Under the pieces are notes generated by a model. The model was given only the letters and a program-made list of their open reading frames with translations. It searched no databases and was not told the DNA's origin. Shown here one piece after another: positions 55,801 to 63,177 of a stretch of DNA of 64,000 nucleotides (positions are counted from its first letter, which is position 1; each line of letters begins with the position of its first letter). The stretch is from NCBI GenBank assembly GCA_011526085.1, contig WYBC01000019.1:80232-144231 (forward strand), given 5' to 3'. The position numbers were made by a program, and so were the translations under genes. The DNA is from Lysobacter sp. Lineage in GTDB: Bacteria; Pseudomonadota; Gammaproteobacteria; Xanthomonadales; Xanthomonadaceae.

Positions 55801-57710
55801 GCGGCACCGCCACGTACACGGTCACCGCGAGCAACGCCGGCCCGGGCAACGCCGACGCGGCGTCGGTCGCGCTGGTCTTCAGCGCGGTGGTGAGTCCGGC
55901 GGTGACCGCACCGGCCGGCTGGACCTGCACCGCGCCGGTGCAGACCACCACCACCACCGTCACCTGCACCACGGCGAGCTTCGCCAACGGCGGCAGCGCG
56001 GTATTCACCGCCGATGTCGTGCCCGGCTCGGCGCTGATCAACACCAGCATCGGCCTGCAGGCCGCGATCGCGTCGACCACCACCGATCCGGCCAACGGCA
56101 ACAACCAGGCCTCGGCCAGCGTCGCCGTGGTCGCCGAAGCCGACCTCGCCGTCACCGCCAGCGCCGGCGGCACGATCGACGTGGGCGGCACCGCCAGCTT
56201 CACCGTCGTGACCACCAACAACGGCCCGGACGACGCCGAATTCGCCAGCACCGCGCTGGTCTTCGGTGCGCTGGTGTCGCCGACGGTGACCGCGCCGGCC
56301 GGCTGGACCTGCGCCGCGCCGGTGCAGGACGCCACCACCACCACCGTCACCTGCACCACGTCGGTGTTCGCGAACGGCGGCAGCGCCACCTTCACCGCCA
56401 GCGTCCCGGCCGGTCCGGAACTGGGTGGCCAGAGCCTCGCCCTCGCGGCCGCCGTGGCCTCGCAGTTCGCCGATCCGAACAGCGGCAACAACCAGGCCGT
56501 CGCCAGCGTCGCCGTCCGCGCCATCGCCGATCTGGCGGTGACCGCGGGCGTGGTCGCCACCCCGGTGCAGGCCGGCAACACCGCCGCCTTCACCGCCTCG
56601 GTCGCCAACGGCGGCCCGAACGCCGCGAACGGCGTCGCCGTCGTGTTCGGCTTCAACGCCCTGGTGACGCCGACGGTGACCGCGCCGGCCGGCTGGACCT
56701 GCGCCGCGCCGACGCAGACCGCCTCCGCCACCAGCGTCGCCTGTTCGGCCGCCACGCTCGCGGGCGGCGCCAACGCCGGCTTCGGCGCAGCCTTCCCGGC
56801 CACCGCCGCGCTCGCGGGCGGCAACGTGACGATGACCGTCACCGCGACTTCGGAAACGACCGACAGCGCGACCGCGAACAACACGGCCTCGGCCACGGTC
56901 GCGATCAATGCGTCGGCCGACCTCGCCGCGGCCGTGACCGCCACGGCCGCGTCGATCCCGGTCGGCGGCACCGCCGATTACGTCGTCACCGCCAGCAACA
57001 CCGGCCCGAGCGCCGCGACCACGGCGAACGTCGTCCTGAACTTCAACGCCCTGGTCTCGCCGACCGTCGCCACGCCGGCCGGCTGGACCTGCGCCGCGCC
57101 GGTCCAGGCGGGCACCACCACCACCGTCACCTGCTCGGCCGCGAGCTTCGCCGCGTCCGCTTCCGCCCAGCTCAACGCCAGCTTCGTCGCCGGCGCCGCG
57201 CTGGATGGCCGCACCGTGACCCTGACCGCCACCGTCTCGTCGTCGACGACCGATCCGGTCGCCGGCAACAACCAAGCCAGCGCTTCGGTGCAGGTCGCGT
57301 CCACGGCCGACCTGTCGATCCGCCTGATGGGTCGCAGCGAGCGCGCGGGCGTGTTCCTGCTGTCGGTCAACAACGCCGGCCCGAGCGCGGCGCAGGCGCC
57401 GTCGCTCACCCTCACCGGCAACATGCTGCCGCGCAACGTGGTCCTGGTCCCGGCCGCCGGCTGGACCTGCTCCACCACCGCGGTCGGCACCGGCTTCCGC
57501 AGCGTGTGCAACGCCAGCGGTCCGCTGGCCGCGGGCGCCGATGCGTACTTCGGCCTGGTGCTGGCGGGTCGCGGTCCGCAGACGGTCACGGTGACCGCCA
57601 CGGTCGCGTCGACCACGGCCGATCCGAACACCGCCAACAACAGCGCGAGCCGCGTCGTGCGCAGCAACGGCCTGCCGCTGCAGTGCGTGCACCGCTACTG
57701 CCAGAAGTGA
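52881..57710 (+). CDS. Secreted ExeM/NucH-like extracellular nuclease with DUF11 repeats
   Basis: A 1609-residue secreted protein. Signal peptide 1-26 (APALA). An N-terminal beta domain reaches about 235, then a Calx-beta repeat (238-350), an OB-fold typical of ExeM/NucH (351-500), and an endonuclease/exonuclease/phosphatase domain (about 626-954) with VVEVENL, LGDFNAFEF near 834 and SDHDPVRV near 940. Five DUF11 repeats of about 128 residues follow (958-1600), each with PAGWTC. No sorting or barrel domain is visible, so secretion is probably by a type II system. ExeM-like proteins degrade extracellular DNA. Confidence 0.88.
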   Translation: MLRFVGRAVAAGVIALLSIAGAPALAQTIPLTGGTYSQDFDTLSNTAGSTTNSTLPTGWLLTETGGGARDNEQYAVDTGSSNTGDTFSYGAAGSTERAFGSLRSGTLIPVIGACFTNATGNTLTSLAVAYTGEEWRLGTAARTDRVDFQYSLDATSLTTGTWVDENTLDFITPNTATTGAKIGNDAANRTALSATLGGLSIGNGATFCFRWSDADASGADDGLAIDDFSVNTGGIAVPALAVNDVTIVEGDSGTSTAFFGFGLSQPAGPGGVSIDYATADGTATAGSDYVAASGTVTIPEGSNSVVVGITINGDTTPEANETFFVNLGNVTGAVVADAQGLGTIENDDVAVVQIHDIQGNGLTSPLNGATVTTEGIVTALKFNNGFFLQTADASVDADPATSQGIFVFTSTAPPATAAVGNRVRVSGTVTEFTPTSNLNQLSITEIVSVTSIQVLSTGNALPAPVDLTAADFSAAATPGTAEKYEGMRVRVAQGLVVSGSDGNITESSANSSTTGVFYVVLPTVQRPFREPGIGILDTFPIPGGKTPPRFDTNQERLMVRSRGQVGATALALDAEAQIADMTGVMDYFSGSWALLPDVGSGTATGGKTPTAVADAGPDDVTIGGFNLLRFFDEVNDSNGAATLTAAALDKRLTKTSLAICDFVKAPDILGVVEVENLRVLGLLADRINATCARAPQYVPYLVQGNDVGGINVGFLVSTRLVGSNPRVEVLEVTQFGKDTVFNNPNGSTSLLNDRPPLMLRAIVHGNGGATYPVTAIVNHLRSLNGIDDTAAGSSGWPTEGDRVRAKRLQQAVFLADLVQARQVADPAERIILLGDFNAFEFSDGYADVMGVVRGNAAAENEVIAYAASPITRPLIDGSELIPAAADRYSYVFEGNAQTLDHVVLNEPMIMDAADIVVDHARINADFGVHNYGVAGNGIRVSDHDPVRVAISVASFNSADLGITATAAPATVHVGGTATYTVTASNAGPGNADAASVALVFSAVVSPAVTAPAGWTCTAPVQTTTTTVTCTTASFANGGSAVFTADVVPGSALINTSIGLQAAIASTTTDPANGNNQASASVAVVAEADLAVTASAGGTIDVGGTASFTVVTTNNGPDDAEFASTALVFGALVSPTVTAPAGWTCAAPVQDATTTTVTCTTSVFANGGSATFTASVPAGPELGGQSLALAAAVASQFADPNSGNNQAVASVAVRAIADLAVTAGVVATPVQAGNTAAFTASVANGGPNAANGVAVVFGFNALVTPTVTAPAGWTCAAPTQTASATSVACSAATLAGGANAGFGAAFPATAALAGGNVTMTVTATSETTDSATANNTASATVAINASADLAAAVTATAASIPVGGTADYVVTASNTGPSAATTANVVLNFNALVSPTVATPAGWTCAAPVQAGTTTTVTCSAASFAASASAQLNASFVAGAALDGRTVTLTATVSSSTTDPVAGNNQASASVQVASTADLSIRLMGRSERAGVFLLSVNNAGPSAAQAPSLTLTGNMLPRNVVLVPAAGWTCSTTAVGTGFRSVCNASGPLAAGADAYFGLVLAGRGPQTVTVTATVASTTADPNTANNSASRVVRSNGLPLQCVHRYCQK

Positions 57711-57720
57711 TGCGATCCAC

Positions 57721-57756
57721 CCGGATCCGGCACCGCGTCATCGGTGCCGGATCCGG
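57721..57756 (+). terminator. 15-bp hairpin after the nuclease gene
   Basis: Perfect 15-bp arms (57721-57735 with 57742-57756) and a 6-nt loop begin 11 nt after the stop. It has no T run and precedes a stronger terminator. Confidence 0.5.
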
Positions 57757-57767
57757 ACGAAGTCTGA

Positions 57768-57796
57768 AGCGCGGCTCCGGCCGCGCTTTTTTTTTT
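57768..57796 (+). terminator. Rho-independent terminator after the nuclease gene
   Basis: A 7-bp stem (57768-57774 with 57781-57787) with a CTCCGG loop runs into ten T residues (57787-57796). Confidence 0.9.
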
Positions 57797-57925
57797 GCGC
57801 GCGAAAAGACGCGCACGCGACGCGCGCCCCATACGCTTCCGCACGTCGCAAGTCATGACGCGCTGCGCAACGGACGCTTCAGGCACAGCGGGTATGATGC
57901 GCGGATCGACGCCAGAGACCCCCGC

Positions 57926-59008
57926 ATGACCGTCGCCGCCCGATTCGAAATCGAATACCTGCAATACCTCGGCCCCGACGGCACGCTCGTCGCCGAGCCG
58001 CCCGCCGCCTTCGCGGATCCCGCCACGCTGCTGCCGCTGTTCAAGCACATGCTGTTCGTGCGCACCTTCGACAGCAAGGCCATCGCCCTGCAGCGCACCG
58101 GCAAGCTCGGCACCTACGCCGCCTGCCTCGGTCACGAGGCCACGCACGTCGGCATCGGCGCCTCGATGCGGCGCGAAGACGTGTTCGCACCGAGCTATCG
58201 CGAGTACGGCGCGCAGATCGTGCGCGGCGTGCGTCCGCGCGAAATCCTGATGTACTGGGGCGGCGACGAACGCGGCAACGACTTCGCCGACGCCCCGAAA
58301 CACGACTACGCCTGGTGCGTGCCGATCTCCACCCAATGCCTGCACGCCGCGGGCGCCGCGCTGGCGTTCAAGCTGCGCAGGGAGCCGCGGGTCGCGGTGG
58401 CCTGCTGCGGCGACGGCGGCAGCTCGAAGACCGACACCTACGCCGCGATCAATTCCGCCGGCGCCTACGCCCTGCCCTTCGTCCAGTGCATCATCAACAA
58501 CGGCTGGGCGATCTCGGTGCCGCGCGCGGCGCAGACCGGTGCACCGACGCTGGCGCAGAAAGGCATCGCCGGCGGCCTGCACTGCCTGCAGGTGGACGGC
58601 AACGACATCATCGCGGTGATGGAAGGCATGCGTCGCGCGCTCGACCGCGCGCGCGCCGGCGAAGGCGGCAGCGTGATCGAATTCATGACCTACCGCCTGC
58701 ACGACCACACCACCGCCGACGACGCCCGCCGCTATCGCGGCGAGGACGAAGTGAAGGCCGCGTGGACCCGCGAACCGGTCGCGCGCCTGCGCACCTATCT
58801 CACGAAGGCCGGACTGTGGGACGAAGCGCAGGAAACCGCCTGGGCCGACGATTGCGGCAAGCGCATCGACATCGAGATCAACGCCTATCTGGAAACGCCG
58901 GTGCAGCCCGTCAGCGCGATGTTCGACTACCTCTACGCCGAATTGCCGCAGGACTACATCGCGCAGCGCGACGAAGCGATCGCCGCGGAGGGCCGCCGTC
59001 ATGGCTGA
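57926..59008 (+). CDS. pdhA: 2-oxoacid dehydrogenase E1 component, alpha subunit
   Basis: A 360-residue thiamine-diphosphate enzyme subunit. The ThDP/Mg motif is GDGGSSKTDTYAAINSAG continuing to INNGWAIS, i.e. GDG...NN. ARTGKLGTYAACLGHEA-type segments (RTGKLGTYAACLGHEATHVG) and SYREYGAQI are typical. RLHDHTTADDARRYR is the phosphorylation-loop region of E1-alpha. It is of the heterotetrameric type, either pyruvate or branched-chain 2-oxoacid. ATG 57926 is chosen over the frame that overlaps the upstream nuclease. It overlaps the beta gene by 8 nt. Confidence 0.93.
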   Translation: MTVAARFEIEYLQYLGPDGTLVAEPPAAFADPATLLPLFKHMLFVRTFDSKAIALQRTGKLGTYAACLGHEATHVGIGASMRREDVFAPSYREYGAQIVRGVRPREILMYWGGDERGNDFADAPKHDYAWCVPISTQCLHAAGAALAFKLRREPRVAVACCGDGGSSKTDTYAAINSAGAYALPFVQCIINNGWAISVPRAAQTGAPTLAQKGIAGGLHCLQVDGNDIIAVMEGMRRALDRARAGEGGSVIEFMTYRLHDHTTADDARRYRGEDEVKAAWTREPVARLRTYLTKAGLWDEAQETAWADDCGKRIDIEINAYLETPVQPVSAMFDYLYAELPQDYIAQRDEAIAAEGRRHG

Positions 59009-60005
59009 CGCCGCACCGATCACGCCCGCTCCGATCACTCTGATCGAAGCGATCACCCAGGCGCTCGCCCACGAAATGCGCGCCGACGAGCGCGTGCTCG
59101 TGCTCGGCGAGGACGTGGGCGTCAACGGCGGCGTGTTCCGCGCCACCGCCGGCCTGCAGCAGATCTTCGGATCCGAACGCGTGCTCGACACGCCGCTGGA
59201 CGAAACCACCATCGCCGGCCTCACCGTCGGTCTCGCCGCGCAGGGCATGCGCCCGGTCGCCGAGGCGCAGTTCGACGGCTTCGTGTATCCGATGGTCGAT
59301 CACATCATCTGCCACGCCGCACGCTTCCGCTATCGCACCCGCGGCCGCCTCACCTGCCCGATGGTGCTGCGCGTGCCGTGGGGCGGCGGCATCCGCGCGC
59401 CCGAGCACCACAGCGAAGCGAACGAAGCGATCTTCACCAACGTGCCCGGCCTGCGCGTGGTGATGCCGTCGTCGCCGCAGCGCGCCTACGGCCTGCTGCT
59501 GGCCGCGATCCGCGACCCGGATCCGGTGATCTACATGGAACCGAAGCGCATCTATCGCCAGTACAAGGAATCGGTGCCCGACGACGGCGAAGCGCTGCCG
59601 CTGGACGTGTGTTACGTGCTGCGCGACGGCAGCGACGTCACGCTCGTGACCTGGGGCGCGCAGGTGAAGGAATGCCTCGAAGCCGCCGACGCGCTGGCGA
59701 AGGACGGCATCAGCGCCGAGGTCATCGACGTCGCCACCCTCAAGCCGCTGGACTTCGCCACCATCGCCGAATCGGTGTGCAAGACCGGCCGCTGCGTGAT
59801 CGTGCACGAAGCGCCGAGGACCGCCGGCTTCGGCGCCGAAGTCGCCGCGCGCCTGGCCGAGGAATCGATGTACGACCTCGTCGCGCCGGTCGAACGCGTC
59901 ACCGGCTACGACACCCACATCCCGCTGTTCCGCCTTGAAATGAAATACCTGCCCAGCGTCGAGAAGATCGTCGCCGCGGCGAAAAGAACCCTGGCCGCGA
60001 GCTGA
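59001..60005 (+). CDS. pdhB: 2-oxoacid dehydrogenase E1 component, beta subunit
   Basis: A 334-residue transketolase-like subunit. Features: LIEAITQALAHEM, LGEDVGVNGGVFRATAGL, DTPLDETTIAGLTVG, RVPWGGGIRAPEHHSEA, VVMPSSPQRAYGLL and GFGAEVAARL. Together with the alpha subunit it decarboxylates a 2-oxoacid and acylates the lipoyl of E2. E2 follows only after three small genes. Confidence 0.93.
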   Translation: MADAAPITPAPITLIEAITQALAHEMRADERVLVLGEDVGVNGGVFRATAGLQQIFGSERVLDTPLDETTIAGLTVGLAAQGMRPVAEAQFDGFVYPMVDHIICHAARFRYRTRGRLTCPMVLRVPWGGGIRAPEHHSEANEAIFTNVPGLRVVMPSSPQRAYGLLLAAIRDPDPVIYMEPKRIYRQYKESVPDDGEALPLDVCYVLRDGSDVTLVTWGAQVKECLEAADALAKDGISAEVIDVATLKPLDFATIAESVCKTGRCVIVHEAPRTAGFGAEVAARLAEESMYDLVAPVERVTGYDTHIPLFRLEMKYLPSVEKIVAAAKRTLAAS

Positions 60006-60009
60006 CGGC

Positions 60010-60375
60010 ATGGCGGCGTCCGCGATCAATCTCGCGCAGAAACTGGGGCTCATCGCCGAGCCCTGGTCGCCGCGCGTGATCGCGGAAATGAACGACTACC
60101 AGTTCAAGCTCGTCAAACTGCAGGGCGAATTCGTCTGGCACGCGCATGCGGACACCGACGAGACCTTCTTCGTCGTCGCCGGCACGCTGCGGATGCAGTT
60201 CCGCGATCGCGAGGAAGTGCTGCATGCGGGCGAGATGATCGTCGTGCCGCGCGGCGTCGAACATTGCCCGCGCGCCGACGGCGAATGCCACGTCCTGCTG
60301 ATCGAGCCCCGCGGCGTCGTCAACACCGGCGATGCCGGCGGCGACCTCACCGCCCGGAACGACGTCTGGATATGA
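60010..60375 (+). CDS. Cupin-domain protein
   Basis: A 121-residue single-domain cupin. Motif 1 is FVWHAHADTDETFFVVAG and motif 2 is EMIVVPRGVEHCPRAD, giving two His plus Glu metal ligands and a third His. Length suits a small cupin of unknown substrate. It starts 4 nt after E1-beta and overlaps the SH3 gene by ATGA. Confidence 0.85.
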   Translation: MAASAINLAQKLGLIAEPWSPRVIAEMNDYQFKLVKLQGEFVWHAHADTDETFFVVAGTLRMQFRDREEVLHAGEMIVVPRGVEHCPRADGECHVLLIEPRGVVNTGDAGGDLTARNDVWI

Positions 60376-60734
60376 GCCGTCCGGATATGAGCCGCGTCCG
60401 CGTCGTCCGCGACTACCGCACCCAGTATGCGAATCCGATCCGGTTCGCGGCCGGCGAGATCGTGACCCTCGGCGCGCGCGACACCGAATGGCCGGCCTTC
60501 ATCTGGACCGTCACCGCCGACGGCAACGCCGGCTGGGCGCCGTTCGACTGGCTGGCACCGCTGGGCGATGGTCGCGCCGAAGCTTTGCGCGACTATTCCG
60601 CGCAGGAGCTCGATGTCGATGCGGGCGACGACATCGTGCTGCATCACGAGCTCGGCGGCTGGTGGTGGGCGGAACGCGCGGACGGACGTTGCGGCTACGT
60701 ACCGGCGGAACATCTGGAGATCGCACCGGCATGA
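60372..60734 (+). CDS. Double SH3-like domain protein
   Basis: A 120-residue soluble protein with two SH3-like folds in tandem: VRDYRTQYANPIRFAAGEIV with GNAGWAPFDWL, and LRDYSAQELDVDAGDDIVL with WWWAERADGRCGYVPAEHLE. ATG 60372 gives a 4-nt overlap with the cupin; ATG 60387 is possible. Function unknown; such proteins usually bind peptides. Confidence 0.75.
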   Translation: MSRPDMSRVRVVRDYRTQYANPIRFAAGEIVTLGARDTEWPAFIWTVTADGNAGWAPFDWLAPLGDGRAEALRDYSAQELDVDAGDDIVLHHELGGWWWAERADGRCGYVPAEHLEIAPA

Positions 60735-61120
60735 CGCCGCGCATCGACGACGGCAAGGTCCGGCGCCTGCTGGAGGATCTTCGGATCACCCATCCCGATC
60801 TGCACGCGATCGTGCAGGCCGTGCGCAGCCTCGCGCACGACGCGACGCCGCAGTGCGCGGAACGGGTCATGTACGGCGGCATCCTGTTCGCCGCGCCGGA
60901 ACAGTACTGCGGCGTCTTCGCCTATTCGGCGCATGTCTCCGTCGAGTTCGGCAAGGGCGCGGAGCTCGACGATCCGCATGGGGTGCTGGAAGGCAACGGC
61001 AAATTCCGGCGGCACATCAAACTGTCGACGCCGGACGACATCGCATCGAAACATCTGAAACACTACATCGCGCAGGCGCACCGTTTCGCGGCCGGGGCAT
61101 CGCAACACATTCCGCGGTAA
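60731..61120 (+). CDS. DUF1801-type protein
   Basis: A 129-residue protein. ERVMYGGILFAAPEQYCGVFAYSAHVSVEFGKGAEL and RRHIKLSTPDDIASKHLKHYI match the YdhG/DUF1801 pattern of small proteins with unknown function. ATG 60731 overlaps the preceding stop by 4 nt. The three genes cupin-SH3-DUF1801 form a tightly coupled set inserted between E1 and E2. Confidence 0.8.
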   Translation: MTPRIDDGKVRRLLEDLRITHPDLHAIVQAVRSLAHDATPQCAERVMYGGILFAAPEQYCGVFAYSAHVSVEFGKGAELDDPHGVLEGNGKFRRHIKLSTPDDIASKHLKHYIAQAHRFAAGASQHIPR

Positions 61121-61171
61121 ACCTCGCAGCCGACCACGACCGCACCGGACAACGCATCCAGGGAATCGCAC

Positions 61172-62578
61172 ATGAGCCAGACCAAAACCTTCCTCCTCCC
61201 CGACCTCGGCGAAGGCCTGCCCGATGCCACCATCGTCGAATGGCTGGTGAAACCGGGCGACACCATCAAGCTCGATGCGCCGCTGGTGTCGATGGAGACC
61301 GCGAAGGCGGTGGTGGAAGTGCCGTCGCCGGTGTCGGGCAAGGTGCTGAAGCTCGCGGGCGCGGCCGGCGACATCGTCGTCACCGGCACGATGCTCGCGG
61401 AATTCGAGATCGACCCGTCGATGCCGCAGCGCGCCGAAGGGCAGGACACGGGGCATCATCACGCCCCGCCGCCTGCCTCTGCAGGAGGGGCTTCAGCCCC
61501 GAGCCCTTCGACGACGACGACGAACGCGACCGAAGCCACCCCTGCGAACAACGAAGCGAAACGCGACGACGCCGGCACCGTGGTCGGCGCGATGCAGACC
61601 TCCGACGCGGTGCGCAGCGAGGCCGCGGTCGCGGTCGGCGGCGTGAAGGCGATGCCGGCGGTGCGCGCGATGGCGCGCAAGCTCGGCGTGGACCTGTCGC
61701 GCGTGCGCGCCACCGGCGCCGACGGCGTGGCGACGATGGACGACGTGAAGCGCGCGGCAGCGGATGGTTCCGCAAAAGCCGGCACTGCCCCTGTGGGAGC
61801 GACGCAAGTCGCGACTTCGACCACTACCGCCGGTGCGTCCGTCGCGACTCGCGTCGCTCCCACAAGCGAGGCGCCACAACGCACCCAGCTCTCGGCCAGC
61901 GGCAAACCGATGCGCACGCAGCCGCCGGGCGTGTCGGTCAGCGGCCAGCCGGAACAGCTCAAGGGCGTGCGCCGCAACATGGCGCGGGTGATGGCCGACG
62001 CGCATGCGAAGGTGGTGCCGACCACGCTCACCGACGACGCCGACATCCATGCCTGGGCGCACGGCAACGACATGACCGCGCGCCTGGTGCGCGCGATCTG
62101 CGCCGCCGCGAAGGCGGTGCCCGCGCTCAACGCCTGGTTCGACGGCGACGCGCTCACCCGCACCCTGCATCCGCACGTCGACATCGGCATCGCGGTGGAC
62201 ACCGACGACGGCCTGTTCGTGCCCGCGCTGCGCAACGCCGACATGCTCGACGCGCGCGGCGTGCGCGAAGCCATCGGCCGCCTGCGCACGCAGGTCGAAT
62301 CGCGCAGCATTCCCGCCAGCGAACTCAGCGGCTACACGATCTCGCTGTCGAACTTCGGCATGTTCGCCGGCCGCTACGCCACGCCGGTGGTGGTGCCGCC
62401 CTGCGTCGCGATCGTCGCCGCAGGTCGCGCGCGGCACCAGATCACCCCGGTGATCGGCGGCTTCGAATCGCACAGGGTCATCCCGCTGTCGCTGACCTTC
62501 GATCACCGCGCCTGCACCGGCGGCGAAGCGGCGCGCTTCCTGCGCGCGATGCTGGACGATCTCGGATTGCCGAACTGA
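61172..62578 (+). CDS. 2-oxoacid dehydrogenase E2 (dihydrolipoyl acyltransferase)
   Basis: A 468-residue E2: one lipoyl domain (1-80, lipoyl Lys45 in METAKAV), a linker (82-155), a peripheral-subunit-binding domain (about 157-195, KAMPAVRAMARKLGVDLSRV), a second linker (198-258), and the acyltransferase domain (260-468). The catalytic motif is HRACTG (445-450), so the usual Asp of HxxxDG is Thr. Both linkers coincide with REP-like repeat DNA (61482-61506 and 61792-61864). It receives acyl groups from the E1 encoded upstream; E3 is not in the window. Confidence 0.92.
   Translation: MSQTKTFLLPDLGEGLPDATIVEWLVKPGDTIKLDAPLVSMETAKAVVEVPSPVSGKVLKLAGAAGDIVVTGTMLAEFEIDPSMPQRAEGQDTGHHHAPPPASAGGASAPSPSTTTTNATEATPANNEAKRDDAGTVVGAMQTSDAVRSEAAVAVGGVKAMPAVRAMARKLGVDLSRVRATGADGVATMDDVKRAAADGSAKAGTAPVGATQVATSTTTAGASVATRVAPTSEAPQRTQLSASGKPMRTQPPGVSVSGQPEQLKGVRRNMARVMADAHAKVVPTTLTDDADIHAWAHGNDMTARLVRAICAAAKAVPALNAWFDGDALTRTLHPHVDIGIAVDTDDGLFVPALRNADMLDARGVREAIGRLRTQVESRSIPASELSGYTISLSNFGMFAGRYATPVVVPPCVAIVAAGRARHQITPVIGGFESHRVIPLSLTFDHRACTGGEAARFLRAMLDDLGLPN
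61482..61506. repeat. REP-like unit inside the E2 gene, linker 1
   Basis: AGGAGGGGCTTCAGCCCC with the following GAGCCC is shared with the intergenic unit at 27742-27766. In the E2 frame it encodes [10 protein letters not shown], an Ala/Pro-rich linker between the lipoyl and binding domains. Confidence 0.75.
61792..61864. repeat. Paired REP-like element inside the E2 gene, linker 2
   Basis: Arms 61792-61815 and 61841-61864 are 24 bp and pair at 23 positions. They match the arms of the intergenic element at 39813-39918 (shared TGTGGGAGCGACG and GTCGCGAC). In frame the element encodes the linker PVGATQVATSTTTAGASVAT and a few residues more. Confidence 0.85.
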
Positions 62579-62683
62579 CGCATCGCCGCATCCGTCGGTG
62601 GATGTCGGGCAGGCCTTGGGCTCGCCCTGCATTCAACGTCGAACGGCATGCGTTCGACGCCGAAACGCTTCGCAGGAGGGCCT

Positions 62684-62759
62684 CGTAGGAGGGCCTTCAG
62701 GCCCGAGCTTTCGGCTTGCGCGTAAAAGCCAGGAGCTCGGACCTGAAGGCCCTCCTACG
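62684..62759. repeat. GTAG-headed paired palindrome after E2
   Basis: Arms 62684-62709 and 62734-62759 are 26 bp and pair at 25 positions. The left arm starts CGTAGGAGGGCCTTCAGG. It belongs to the GTAG-headed REP type, differs in core from the element at 61792, and lies between E2 and the convergent rhodanese gene. Confidence 0.85.
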
Positions 62760-62812
62760 AAACCGGCATGCGAAGCCGGCATGCTGATCGCGAACGCGAC
62801 ATGCCGCTGCAA

Positions 62813-63133
62813 TCAATACCTCGAAATCGTCGGGTCGACATCGAGGCTCCACGCATCGATCCCGCCGACGACGTTGTAGAGATCGGCGAACCCCTGCTGC
62901 GCGAAATACATCGCGGCCTGCGCGCTGCGGCCGCCGTGATGGCACAGGAACGCGAGCGGCGTGTCCCTCGGCAATGCGAGCAGGCGTTCCAGCCCGCCGT
63001 CCTCCAGGCCCACGAACGGCGCGGACACCGCGGCGATCGCGCGTTCGTCGGGCGGGCGCACGTCGACGAGCGTGACATCGCCGGCGCGGGCCCGGGCGTC
63101 GGCGTCGGCGACGGAGAGATTGCGGAAGGCCAT
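62813..63133 (-). CDS. Rhodanese-domain sulfurtransferase
   Basis: A 106-residue single rhodanese domain of GlpE size. DVTLVDVRPPDERAIAA is the N-terminal signature; the active-site loop CHHGGRS carries the catalytic Cys and a phosphate-binding Arg. ATG 63133 is chosen; the frame to 63241 antisense-overlaps the deacetylase gene. The domain transfers sulfane sulfur or acts as a regulator; the acceptor is unknown. Confidence 0.88.
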   Translation of the reverse strand: MAFRNLSVADADARARAGDVTLVDVRPPDERAIAAVSAPFVGLEDGGLERLLALPRDTPLAFLCHHGGRSAQAAMYFAQQGFADLYNVVGGIDAWSLDVDPTISRY

Positions 63134-63177
63134 GCGGGGCTCCTGATGCGTTCGGCGTTGCGTGGCATCATGCCGCG

